A stretch of 7,700 nt of DNA from Candidatus Yanofskybacteria bacterium RIFOXYD1_FULL_42_10. GTDB lineage: Bacteria; Patescibacteriota; Minisyncoccia; 2-02-FULL-40-12; GWA2-44-9. Position numbers and translations under genes: made by a program. Shown here one piece after another: positions 1 through 6,994 of the stretch (the first letter of the stretch is position 1; each line of letters begins with the position of its first letter). Below the pieces are notes generated by a model. The model was given only the letters and a program-made list of their open reading frames with translations. It did not search any database and was not told where the DNA came from. The DNA is taken from contig MGLG01000002.1 of the NCBI GenBank assembly GCA_001795975.1, positions 16,956-24,655 of the forward strand, in the 5' to 3' direction.

Positions 1-1
1 T

Positions 2-1084
2 TTATTCGCAATTTTCCGAGCCAAATACCGGCAAGAAGAAAAATGGTTATACTTGCTTCCTTTCATCCAAATATTTTGGACAAATATGCATATTTACTTC
101 GCTCTCGGTCCCGGGTTGCTTTTTCTGTTCACCGTTGAAAGATTGATAAACTCGCAACAAACCATTAAGAGAACAGCCTTATTATTTATTGCTACCACAG
201 CCGTCACTCTTGTTAATCCAAATTTTATGTCCGGCGCCTTGGAACCTTTACGAATATTGGGGGATTACGGCTACGGCGTGTTGGAAAATCAATCAATAAT
301 TTTTTTAAGAGATTATGGAACACAAATTAAGTATATAAATATTTTTGAGGCATCGTTAATTGTCCTTCTGCTAAGTTGGATTTTATATTTTAAAAACAAA
401 GCCATAGATTTGAAAAACAAAATAAATTTTGAATTGATGGCATCAATCGTATTTTCAATAATGGCCGTTAAAATGATCCGTAATTTCGGAATTTATGCTT
501 TGACGGGAATTTCAATTGCGGCATTAAATCTTTCCTCTGTTAAAATAAAAAATAAAAAACTGCGCGCCGGCGCGATTTTTGCTATTTGCGCTCTTATTTC
601 TATCGCAATCTATAATACGCCAAATAATAATATTTATACTTGGCTTGAAGATGCCAAACGCTTCGGTTTTAATATACCCGATGGCGCGTCAAAAGCCGTA
701 GAATTCGTAAAACAAAACAACATCCGTGGACCGGTTTTTAATAATTTTGATGTGGGCAGTCTTCTTGTGTGGAAATTATTTCCTAAACAAAAAGTTTTCG
801 TGGACGGCCGACCCGAAGCCTATTCCGTTGATTTTTTTGAAAAAATATATAAGCCGATGCAAGAAAACCCCGCTTTGTGGCAAAAATATTCGGAACAATA
901 CAAGATTAATTATGTGTTTTTTGACTACAAAGACATCACTCCCTGGGCAAAAAGTTTTTTGTTCAACATATTTCAAAATCCAAAATGGACACTGATTTAT
1001 CGGGACAATTCAACAATAATTTTGTTAAAAAATACGGACGAAAACCGGACATTGATCAATCGTTTTAAGCTCAATTTCATTTAA
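2..1084 (+). CDS. C-terminal part of a GT-C-like polytopic membrane protein (5' end outside window)
   Basis: The frame is open from base 2 with no upstream stop, so this is the last 360 residues of a longer protein. The TTG at 53 is internal, not the start. Residues about 20-215 alternate hydrophobic helices with short loops. They include W-T-N-M-H near residue 26, an L-V-N-P loop, an E-N-Q-S loop and R-N-F-G-I-Y-A-L, in the order I associate with large uncharacterised GT-C/GT39-like membrane proteins (WxNxHG, NPYG, EWQSP, RN in the usual forms). After the last helix comes a soluble domain of about 145 residues carrying FNNFDVGSLLVWKLFP (246-261) and KVFVDGRPEAY (264-274), again typical of that group. 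The likely role is transfer of a lipid-linked sugar on the outer membrane face; substrate unknown. The gene ends with TAA and overlaps the convergent GT39 gene by 8 bp. The hydrophobic architecture is certain; the enzymatic role is inferred from recalled motifs, and the catalytic N-terminal loop is not visible. Confidence 0.8.
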   Translation, partial: LFAIFRAKYRQEEKWLYLLPFIQIFWTNMHIYFALGPGLLFLFTVERLINSQQTIKRTALLFIATTAVTLVNPNFMSGALEPLRILGDYGYGVLENQSIIFLRDYGTQIKYINIFEASLIVLLLSWILYFKNKAIDLKNKINFELMASIVFSIMAVKMIRNFGIYALTGISIAALNLSSVKIKNKKLRAGAIFAICALISIAIYNTPNNNIYTWLEDAKRFGFNIPDGASKAVEFVKQNNIRGPVFNNFDVGSLLVWKLFPKQKVFVDGRPEAYSVDFFEKIYKPMQENPALWQKYSEQYKINYVFFDYKDITPWAKSFLFNIFQNPKWTLIYRDNSTIILLKNTDENRTLINRFKLNFI

Positions 1085-2645
1085 ATTCGTAAATCAAATA
1101 CGAATAGCCAATTCGGCCAATCGGCCGATAGAGAGACAGCCAATCAAGAGATGGTTCGTTTTTTAAAAAACTAATAAGCTTAGCTCTAATTAAAAAATTA
1201 ATATCGGCGGCATAATAACCCGACGGCTCACGCCACCATTTTGTTTTTAAAAGCGCTTGGTTATCGGTAATTCCGTAATAATCCGGATCACTGAATGGCC
1301 AATGATAAATTACCTTAGTCCCGGCATGAGACTTTTGGTATTCGGCCAGCATTTTCAAATTTTGCCCCCAATCAAGATTGGAATCATCTAAATATTTATA
1401 GCCGTTAGTCGGTCCGCCTACAAATTCATTAAAATAAGCCAAATAGTGGGGAAAAATTCTTATGGTAGATGTTAACTGCCAGCCAAGAATCACAATTACT
1501 ATTAACCAAACCGTTTTCCGTCGCAAACCTAAATTTTTCAATACCGACGGAAAACCTGCCGCTAAAACAATAAGAAACGGGTAAACTGATAAAATGTATC
1601 TAACACCAATGTTATAACCTTTCCAGCTTGTAATCACAAAAAATAACGCCGCCGGTACGGTTAAGAATAGCAAAGCGGTTCTTTCAATTTTAATTTTCTT
1701 CAAAAAAATAATCACGGCTGATATTGCCAAAAGAAAAGCTACCGGCGTTTTAATCAGAAAGGCTTCTAAAAAATAATGCCACCAGCCGGCAGGATCATAA
1801 TTACCATTGAGATAAAACATAAAATTGGCGTTTTTGTCGGCATACACCGTTTTATACCCTTTTAAATAAAAAAACGGATCGGCTGGAAAAAAATATATCG
1901 CCCAAACCACCAAACCGCCGAGCGCCGCAACAAAGAGAGATTTTTTAAAAAAATCTCTCTTTTTATTTTTCGTAAAAGAATTGGCGGAAGATAATTCTTT
2001 TAATCCGATTAAAAGAACGAGAATGGGGATAAGTAATAAACCGGAAAATTTTGAACCCAAGGCAAGCCCTAAAAAAATGCCGGTTAAAACAAGATATTTT
2101 GTTTCATGGGTTTTATAGTACTTCCAAAGCCAATAACAGGCGATGAAAGAAAAAGCCGCAACCCCGAGATCGGTAGTTACAAACTGGGAATGAGCTAAAA
2201 TATTGGGCATAAAAGCATAGAAAAATAAAGCAAACAATCCTTCAAAGCGGCCCCAAATTTCGCCTGCCCATTTATAAATAAACAAAGCTAAAAGCAAAGA
2301 AATTAACATCGGCCCAAGCCGACCCCATAAAAGCATTTTATCGGCGTTGTTCTCAAAAATAAATTTTTTGCCGAATTTCCACTCGCCTAAGGCCACATCA
2401 GCCGGCGAGAATTGCAAATTCATAAAAAGCAAAGGAAAAGCGGCCAGTAGCTTAATTAACGGGGGATGTTGAGGATTTAAAGAAAAATTTCCCGTTCTTA
2501 GGTATGTGTAGCCGCTGGGAAGATGGGTTATCTCGTCGTTAGCCGGACTAAATTTTTGAGCGCTTAAAAAGGGCTGGATAAAAACCGCGACCAACAAAAC
2601 AAGGAAGATCAAACGATAAATAAAATTTAGTTTTTTATCATTCAT
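1077..2645 (-). CDS. GT39/PMT-like membrane glycosyltransferase
   Basis: This 522-residue protein has an N-terminal helix (about 9-27) followed by a first extracytoplasmic loop with the acidic pair D37-E38, then H41 and LNPQHPPLIK (56-65). That arrangement is the hallmark of the GT39 (PMT/ArnT-like) GT-C fold, where the D-E pair is catalytic. About ten further hydrophobic segments follow, with G-V-R-Y-I-L-S-V-Y-P-F-L (347-358) late in the membrane domain. The C-terminal part carries PHYLAYFNE (399-407), GGP (410-412) and DDSNLDWGQ (420-428), a signature common in bacterial GT39 proteins, then a soluble tail. The expected reaction is transfer of a sugar from polyprenyl-phosphate to an extracytoplasmic acceptor; sugar and acceptor cannot be read from sequence. 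The ATG overlaps the TGA of the upstream TPR protein (ATGA), implying translational coupling; only a weak AAAGAA precedes it. It is the last gene of the operon and ends in TGA. Residues 215-235 form a Lys/Phe-rich cytoplasmic loop containing a perfect DNA inverted repeat. Confidence 0.92.
   Translation of the reverse strand: MNDKKLNFIYRLIFLVLLVAVFIQPFLSAQKFSPANDEITHLPSGYTYLRTGNFSLNPQHPPLIKLLAAFPLLFMNLQFSPADVALGEWKFGKKFIFENNADKMLLWGRLGPMLISLLLALFIYKWAGEIWGRFEGLFALFFYAFMPNILAHSQFVTTDLGVAAFSFIACYWLWKYYKTHETKYLVLTGIFLGLALGSKFSGLLLIPILVLLIGLKELSSANSFTKNKKRDFFKKSLFVAALGGLVVWAIYFFPADPFFYLKGYKTVYADKNANFMFYLNGNYDPAGWWHYFLEAFLIKTPVAFLLAISAVIIFLKKIKIERTALLFLTVPAALFFVITSWKGYNIGVRYILSVYPFLIVLAAGFPSVLKNLGLRRKTVWLIVIVILGWQLTSTIRIFPHYLAYFNEFVGGPTNGYKYLDDSNLDWGQNLKMLAEYQKSHAGTKVIYHWPFSDPDYYGITDNQALLKTKWWREPSGYYAADINFLIRAKLISFLKNEPSLDWLSLYRPIGRIGYSYLIYEFK
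1085..1128. other. Two small hairpins at the convergent gene junction
   Basis: Directly after the + gene's stop, ATTCGTA (1085-1091) and TACGAAT (1099-1105) form a perfect 7-bp stem with a 7-base loop. Just beyond, TCGGCC (1113-1118) and GGCCGA (1123-1128) form a 6-bp GC-rich stem with an AATC loop. Both lie in the last codons of the GT39 gene on the other strand. Because the two genes overlap there is no intergenic room for a normal terminator, so these are the only local candidates for ending + strand transcripts. There is no T-run, so the role is uncertain. Confidence 0.25.
1932..1970 (+). terminator. Perfect inverted repeat with T-rich tail inside the GT39 gene (antisense terminator-like)
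   Basis: The left arm AAAGAGAGATTTTTT (1932-1946) and right arm (1948-1962) are exact reverse complements, 15 bp each with one base between. On the + strand the hairpin runs straight into T-rich sequence (TTTTATTTTT from 1961), the look of a rho-independent terminator antisense to the GT39 gene. It would stop transcripts running on from the convergent + gene, whose stop is about 850 bp upstream. In the GT39 mRNA the same bases code K-K-R-D-F-F-K-K-S-L-F in a cytoplasmic loop, so an AT-rich coincidence is possible. The stem is poor in G/C (four G:C pairs or fewer), which lowers terminator confidence. Confidence 0.35.
2642..2645 (-). promoter_or_regulatory. ATGA stop/start overlap (translational coupling)
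   Basis: The TGA ending the TPR paralog B gene (2644-2642) overlaps the ATG of the GT39 gene (2645-2643). With only AAAGAA upstream, translation of the GT39 protein probably depends on ribosomes finishing paralog B, which would keep the two membrane enzymes in proportion. Confidence 0.7.
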
Positions 2646-4387
2646 TTCTTTTTGTTCAACTGATTCATTAAAACATCCACGGCCGCTTTAACTTCCGAAT
2701 CGCGTTCCGCCAGTTTATCCGCTGCTACAAGATTTTTTATGGCCAAATCATTATTTTTTTGAGCAAGATATAACAAACTAAGATTATAATAAACACTGGC
2801 ATCATATGGCTTTAATTCTTTGACTTTTTCTAACATTTCGATCGCCCCTGTTAAATTGCCTTGACCGGCATAAATAGCGGCAATATTCATATAGCCAAAA
2901 ACGAAACTGGAATCATGTTCAATGGCTTTTTTATACAACTCCAACGCGCCGGCTATATCGCCTCTATCCCTTAAAATATTGCCGAGATTATAATAAGGCG
3001 CCGGAACATTATTATTAGCGTCAACCGCTCGCCAATACAGATCCTCGGCTTCTTTGTTTTTTCCCCGCTCGGAATAATACATCGCTAAATTGTTTAACGC
3101 TCTTACATTTTTCGGTTCGTATTGCAGAATGTTTCCATAAAACTCCTCCGTTTTACCCCAAATAATATTGCGGCGAACAGATTGGACGCTTAAAAAAACA
3201 AGATATCCGACAAACAGCAAGCCGAAAACGGCAATTAAAATCTTTGAATGAACCGCTAAACGCTCAATTAATTTATCAATATAAAAAGCGGCAAGGACAA
3301 AAAACCCGAACAATGAAAAATAGAGCCAGTGTTCGTAAATCAAGGCGTTAATCGGAAAGATGCCGGAAGTGGGACCCAAGTTTACAAAAAATACGCCCCA
3401 GGCGAAAAACCAAATGCGAAAATTAGTAATTTGTTCCCGTTTATAAAACCAAAATCCGACATAAACAATAAAGCCGGTAATCGCAATTCCAAGCCAAACC
3501 GGCCATTGCCATATCGCGGTATTTACGACTATATCTCTTTCCATATGAAGACCAAGAGGAACAAAAATCAATTTAATATATACAACAAGAGCATGGAAAA
3601 AAGTGTAAATCCGATAAGACAAATGCTCCGTATAAAAATTCGATTGCTGGTAAAAATTAAGCGTGTTTTGAAAATTCCAAACCGTAAGCCGTAAAATTCC
3701 ATAAACAAATGAAAGCGCCAAAAAAGGCCAGGCCGCAATAACCGACTTTTTCAACGCCGGCAGAAATTTGTCTTTTTGCAAAAAGACAGTTGAAAAAATT
3801 ATAAAATACAGCGGAAACAAGAATGCCGTTTCACGGCTTAATATCCCGAAGATCAAAGAAACGGACGATAACAGATATCCAAGAAATAAATTTTTATCCC
3901 GGAATGCGGAAAAAATCCACAAAGCCAAAAGCATAAAAAACACCGATAACGGATCCCCGCGACCCGACACATACGCGATAGCTTCAGTTTGAAGAGGATG
4001 AATAAGAAAAAGCAAAGAAGCTGTCAAAGCAATTTGCTTTTTTCCGATAAATTTTCCGATAATCAGGAAGATGAGAACAGCATTAAATATGTGAATAATA
4101 TTACTCACGAGATGATAAATCAGAGGTTTTGTTCCGCTTACCGAATAATCGGCCGTAAAGGTCAGAAAAAGAAACGGCCGGAAATAATTTGAATGAAGGC
4201 CTATTCCGGATAGAGAATCATTGCTGAACAAAAATTTGATATTGTTCCAAGACCAACTGTGCACGAAGGGGTTGTTTACTATCCAATTGTCGTCATCCCA
4301 AAACAATCGGTTATTCAAATTGGGAGCATAAATGGAAAAACCGACGATGATCAGAAAAATTATCGGAATTATGTTCTTTTTAAACAT
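2642..4387 (-). CDS. TMTC/GT105-like membrane protein with C-terminal TPR repeats (paralog B)
   Basis: This 581-residue protein has two parts. Residues 1-402 hold about 11-12 hydrophobic segments. TM1 (about 5-21) leads into a loop with F-W-D-D-D (29-33), then N-Y-F-R-P-F (67-72), IHPLQTEAIAYVSGRGDPL (129-147), S-R-E-T (184-187) and Y-E-H-W-L-Y-F (351-357). These match the TMTC family (GT105), known in animals as O-mannosyltransferases acting on cadherins and common but little studied in bacteria. The D-D pair of the first loop is the expected catalytic acidic site. R-R-N-I-I-W (405-410) links to four TPR repeats at about 428-460, 463-494, 496-528 and 530-562, recognisable from spaced N-L-A/G-x-x-Y and A-x-x-x-Y-x-x-A patterns. 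By analogy with TMTCs the TPR domain should face outward and contact acceptors. The start is ATG, 3 bp after the preceding stop, with only a weak AGAGA upstream. It is clearly paralogous to its upstream neighbour. Mannose specificity is not established. Confidence 0.88.
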   Translation of the reverse strand: MFKKNIIPIIFLIIVGFSIYAPNLNNRLFWDDDNWIVNNPFVHSWSWNNIKFLFSNDSLSGIGLHSNYFRPFLFLTFTADYSVSGTKPLIYHLVSNIIHIFNAVLIFLIIGKFIGKKQIALTASLLFLIHPLQTEAIAYVSGRGDPLSVFFMLLALWIFSAFRDKNLFLGYLLSSVSLIFGILSRETAFLFPLYFIIFSTVFLQKDKFLPALKKSVIAAWPFLALSFVYGILRLTVWNFQNTLNFYQQSNFYTEHLSYRIYTFFHALVVYIKLIFVPLGLHMERDIVVNTAIWQWPVWLGIAITGFIVYVGFWFYKREQITNFRIWFFAWGVFFVNLGPTSGIFPINALIYEHWLYFSLFGFFVLAAFYIDKLIERLAVHSKILIAVFGLLFVGYLVFLSVQSVRRNIIWGKTEEFYGNILQYEPKNVRALNNLAMYYSERGKNKEAEDLYWRAVDANNNVPAPYYNLGNILRDRGDIAGALELYKKAIEHDSSFVFGYMNIAAIYAGQGNLTGAIEMLEKVKELKPYDASVYYNLSLLYLAQKNNDLAIKNLVAADKLAERDSEVKAAVDVLMNQLNKKK

Positions 4388-4390
4388 ATT

Positions 4391-6208
4391 TTAAAATTCT
4401 CTTAAAATTTTTATTTTTTCGGACTCGGTTTTTTCTGAATTCCAGTCAAAATACTTTTTGGCTTCGGCAAGATCGCCCTTTTTAAAATAATTAACAGCCA
4501 AAATGAACTTTACCTGGGAATTATTCATATCGTTTGGAAAATATGTTTGTACGACTCTAATGCTGTCGTCATACCGGTTCGTTTTTATCAAAGACAGGGC
4601 ATAAAGAAAAACATCCGTTGGCTTAGGTCTTGTCACATAAAATCCTATCGCTTTTTCAAGCGCTTCAACGGCCTTGTCATATTCTTCACTGCCGTAATAA
4701 AGACGACCGAGATTGCTGTAAGCCAAAGGAATATCAGGAGATAATTCTGTGGCCTTCAAAAAGGCGGTTTTAGCCAAATCGTAATTATTATCTTTAAACG
4801 CAATGGCGCCTATAACATTCAACAGGGGCGAATAATCTTGATAAATATTAAATCCTTTTTCCGCCGCTTCGCGGGCTTCATTTAGACGGTCGTTTTTCAT
4901 GTAAAAATTGGCTAAATTAGCGTATCCCTGAACGCTTTGTGGCGAGGTTTGAACCATACTTTTAAAAAGGGTTTCGTCTGATGCCCAAACTTGATTTCGC
5001 CGGACAATAAAAAAAGAATATGCAGAAAAAAGCAAAAGCAATAAAATAATTCCTAAGGTTTTATTGTTCTTCACAATTAAATAAAAAACATAACCGCCGA
5101 TTAAAGCCAAACCGACTGAAGGAAAATAAAGCCACCTTTCGGCTAACAAATCGCCGGACTTAAAAATAAATTTTGAAATGACGAGATAAGGAACAAGAAA
5201 AGCCAGCGCCCCGATACCTAAAGGCGTATTCCTGAATTTTTTGCTTACCGTGAAAAAGAACAAACCGACGAGAAACATTATGCCGCCGATCGCCTGCCAA
5301 GAACTGAACGGATTGCTTATCATGGTAAGCTGGTTATAGTGGTAAGTAGCGGATAAATTGACTGGCGCAAACGATTTACCGATATAAATAAAGGCGATTT
5401 TAAACGCCGTCCAAAAACGGGTCCAAAAATCGGCAAAACCTACGGGATTTATTACAAAAAAAGCGTCATCTGTTCCGAAAGCATACCCGCCTAGCGCTTT
5501 AAAACGAAGAAGCATATAAAATATGATCACACAAAAGAAAACAAAACCGGTTTTAAAAATAGCCTGTCGTGAATCAGCCGAACCGGTAAGCCATCCTGGT
5601 TTCTGCTGAATCAGATAAACAACTAAAAATAAAGCCGGAAGAACAATTATCAGTTCCTTAGACATCACCGCCAATAAAAATAAAAACGCGCTTAACCAAA
5701 TTTTTTTTAAATTAACCGGTTTTTGTCCGGTAGCCGAAAGAAAAGCAAGCCAGGATAAAATACCAAAAAAGGCAGACAAAATTTCATCTCTTGATTTTAT
5801 AAAACTCACCGCTTCGGTATGAATGGGCATAAAGGCAAAAAATAAAGCGGATAACGCCGCTAAGGTTTTATCCTTAAAAAGTTTTAATGCCAAAAGAAAG
5901 ACTAAAAAAATTACCGCTCCGTTAAGTAAAATGTTGATTATATGAAAACTCACTGCTGATTTGCCAAAGGTAATAAAGTTTAAAGCAAAAGAAAAAACCG
6001 TCAACGGACGGTAAAGACCCGAGGCGATGTGCTGAGGCAAATACGGCTCCATCCAAATTTTTAATAAATAAGACGGTGAGCTTAATTCCGCGCGATCGGC
6101 AAAAAAATGATCATCATAAACAAAATCGCCTTTCAGCGAATTGCCATACAATAAAAAACTGAGCGCAAGCGCGCCTAAAAAAACAAACAACAAAAAATAT
6201 TTATTCAT
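4391..6208 (-). CDS. TMTC/GT105-like membrane protein with C-terminal TPR repeats (paralog A)
   Basis: Using the ATG at 6208 the protein has 605 residues. An in-frame TTG at 6223 would add five, but the ATG sits directly before the hydrophobic helix MNKYFLLFVFLGALA and is the better choice; neither has a good ribosome site. TM1 is followed by F-V-Y-D-D-H (29-34), G-L-Y-R-P-L-T (64-70), MPIHTEAVSFIKSRDEIL (127-144), S-K-E-L (183-186) and AERWLYFPSVG (356-366), all landmarks of the TMTC/GT105 membrane domain with its D-D acidic pair in the first outer loop. About 11 hydrophobic segments run to residue 401. V-R-R-N-Q-V-W (402-408) then starts a TPR region with repeats near 424-457, 459-491, 493-525 and weaker ones near 530-556 and 564-590. 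The family usually has His-Pro before the T-E motif; here Met127 replaces the His, which paralog B retains (H130). Predicted role: sugar transfer to extracytoplasmic proteins or glycans. It lies 22 bp after the secreted-protein gene and 3 bp before paralog B. Confidence 0.87.
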   Translation of the reverse strand: MNKYFLLFVFLGALALSFLLYGNSLKGDFVYDDHFFADRAELSSPSYLLKIWMEPYLPQHIASGLYRPLTVFSFALNFITFGKSAVSFHIINILLNGAVIFLVFLLALKLFKDKTLAALSALFFAFMPIHTEAVSFIKSRDEILSAFFGILSWLAFLSATGQKPVNLKKIWLSAFLFLLAVMSKELIIVLPALFLVVYLIQQKPGWLTGSADSRQAIFKTGFVFFCVIIFYMLLRFKALGGYAFGTDDAFFVINPVGFADFWTRFWTAFKIAFIYIGKSFAPVNLSATYHYNQLTMISNPFSSWQAIGGIMFLVGLFFFTVSKKFRNTPLGIGALAFLVPYLVISKFIFKSGDLLAERWLYFPSVGLALIGGYVFYLIVKNNKTLGIILLLLLFSAYSFFIVRRNQVWASDETLFKSMVQTSPQSVQGYANLANFYMKNDRLNEAREAAEKGFNIYQDYSPLLNVIGAIAFKDNNYDLAKTAFLKATELSPDIPLAYSNLGRLYYGSEEYDKAVEALEKAIGFYVTRPKPTDVFLYALSLIKTNRYDDSIRVVQTYFPNDMNNSQVKFILAVNYFKKGDLAEAKKYFDWNSEKTESEKIKILREF

Positions 6209-6230
6209 GTTTCTGACGCGCAAGCTTTAC

Positions 6231-6953
6231 TTAAAATAATTTGAAAAACCAGCCCGTTATTATTCGCCAAATGCTTTTTTTTGTTTCTTCCGGCATTTCG
6301 GTTTGTTTGCCCGTTTCCGGCGAAGCGGACGGAGAAACCAACTTGATCGGTTCAGCTTTTACGGACGCAGACGGCGAAACTCTAACTGTCGGCATTAGTG
6401 TTTTTGACGGCGTTTGGGTCGGCGCAACAGAAACAACTGGCGATATTTGCGTTGTTATCAAAGGTATCTCTGTTGCGGTAGAAACCGGAGTGTCTGTGGG
6501 TGTTTCACTGATACTGGGGATAGGTGTCGGGGTCGGAACAAAGTTTTTGTTTAGCGTAATGCTTACTTTTTGGGTTTCAAGAATAGTTTTGTCCTCAAGT
6601 CTTACCGCGTCTATAATTATCTCGCCCAACTGTTGACCGTTAGCAACCAAATCTGTCCTAATATCAAGAACAAAATTAACCGAATTCTCAACATCAAGCT
6701 GAATTGACTTAGTGTTGTCTAAACCTTCTTGGGTCATAAAAATCCAATCCACATTGCTCGTAATATCAAACCTTGCTTTTTGTTGTCCTATATTTTTAAC
6801 ATTCAAAAAATAAAGCGGTCTTGAATCCCCTGTTTTATAATCAAAAACCAAACTTTCCGCGCCAAGCTGTATATAAGACGGATTAATAACACCGCTTACC
6901 AGGGCTAAAATCATAGAAAACGGAAAAAGTAATTTTGCGACAAGCGTAGACAT
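6231..6953 (-). CDS. Secreted Ser/Thr/Pro-rich protein with BACON/Ig-like beta domain and amphipathic C-terminal tail
   Basis: The protein has 240 residues and starts at ATG 6953. Residues about 5-24 form a signal peptide or signal anchor (Lys7, then a hydrophobic run ending near G21-V-I-N-P). Residues about 27-136 look like one beta-sandwich: alternating hydrophobic strands with SNVDWIFMTQEG (66-77), a Val/Ile-rich strand pair, then ANGQQLGEIIIDA (104-116). The W-I then G-x-I-I-I pattern recalls BACON-type Ig-like domains, which is an inference. Residues 137-226 are low complexity with about 28 Ser/Thr and 16 Pro in 90 residues (for example PTPTPIPS), an extended wall- or stalk-type linker and a plausible O-glycosylation target. 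The end, SIWRIITGWFFKLF (227-240), is Trp/Phe-rich with Arg and Lys and too short for a normal membrane span; there is no LPxTG sortase motif and no cysteine. It is the first gene of the tight four-gene operon with the glycosyltransferases. I do not recognise a named family for the whole protein. Confidence 0.83.
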   Translation of the reverse strand: MSTLVAKLLFPFSMILALVSGVINPSYIQLGAESLVFDYKTGDSRPLYFLNVKNIGQQKARFDITSNVDWIFMTQEGLDNTKSIQLDVENSVNFVLDIRTDLVANGQQLGEIIIDAVRLEDKTILETQKVSITLNKNFVPTPTPIPSISETPTDTPVSTATEIPLITTQISPVVSVAPTQTPSKTLMPTVRVSPSASVKAEPIKLVSPSASPETGKQTEMPEETKKSIWRIITGWFFKLF

Positions 6954-6965
6954 GTTTTGGGGTTT

Positions 6966-6994
6966 ATTTTAGCGAACGAGGAGCAAAATGGAAA
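6966..6994 (-). promoter_or_regulatory. Candidate promoter of the secreted-protein/glycosyltransferase operon
   Basis: On the minus strand TAAAAT (6971-6966, five of six to consensus) lies 17 bp downstream of TTTCCA (6994-6989, four of six). The -10 box ends 12 bases before the ATG at 6953, so the 5' leader would be only about 5-6 bases and carries no ribosome-binding site. Both elements sit within or at the edge of the intergenic palindrome, so the palindrome could be an operator. AT-rich gaps yield such matches by chance, hence moderate confidence. Confidence 0.35.

Larger units (their letters stand above)
1077..6953 (-). other. Predicted four-gene operon: secreted STP-rich protein, two TMTC-like enzymes, GT39-like enzyme
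   Basis: Four co-directional genes follow each other with gaps of 22 bp and 3 bp and then a 4-bp overlap. There is no room for internal terminators, and no hairpin with a T-run was seen at the joints. A candidate promoter lies just upstream of 6953. The Ig-like gene at 7639-7031 may also be read through into this unit if the intergenic palindrome does not terminate. Confidence 0.75.

Noticed and set aside
563..574. 12-bp perfect palindrome CGCGCCGGCGCG followed by ATTTTT
   Set aside because: It encodes Arg-Ala-Gly-Ala inside a continuous membrane-protein frame and, as a hairpin, has only a 4-bp stem around CCGG. A terminator in the middle of the gene is unlikely.
726..995. Overlapping short open frames on both strands over the end of the + gene
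   Set aside because: They lie within the conserved-looking soluble domain of the partial GT-C-like protein and show no domain of their own.
1051..1060. 10-bp palindrome ATTGATCAAT near the end of the + gene
   Set aside because: Expected by chance at this length in AT-rich DNA. No loop, no T-run, no second copy noticed.
3329..4192. Several + strand open frames of 67-121 residues opposite the TPR paralog B gene
   Set aside because: Basic, low-complexity translations in frames antisense to a well-supported membrane-protein gene. No starts, motifs or spacing support them.
6209..6223. TTG start giving a five-residue N-terminal extension of TMTC paralog A
   Set aside because: The ATG at 6208 begins directly at the hydrophobic helix, and the extension gains no ribosome-binding site.
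6241..6636. 131-residue + strand open frame, Val/Gly-rich
   Set aside because: It is antisense to the Ser/Thr/Pro-rich linker gene, whose repeated Pro and Thr codons create an open Gly/Val-rich reverse frame. No recognisable domain or ribosome site.
6231..6953. Sortase-anchored wall protein
   Set aside because: No LPxTG-like motif. The C-terminal segment is 14 residues with internal Arg and Lys, unlike a sorting-signal membrane span.
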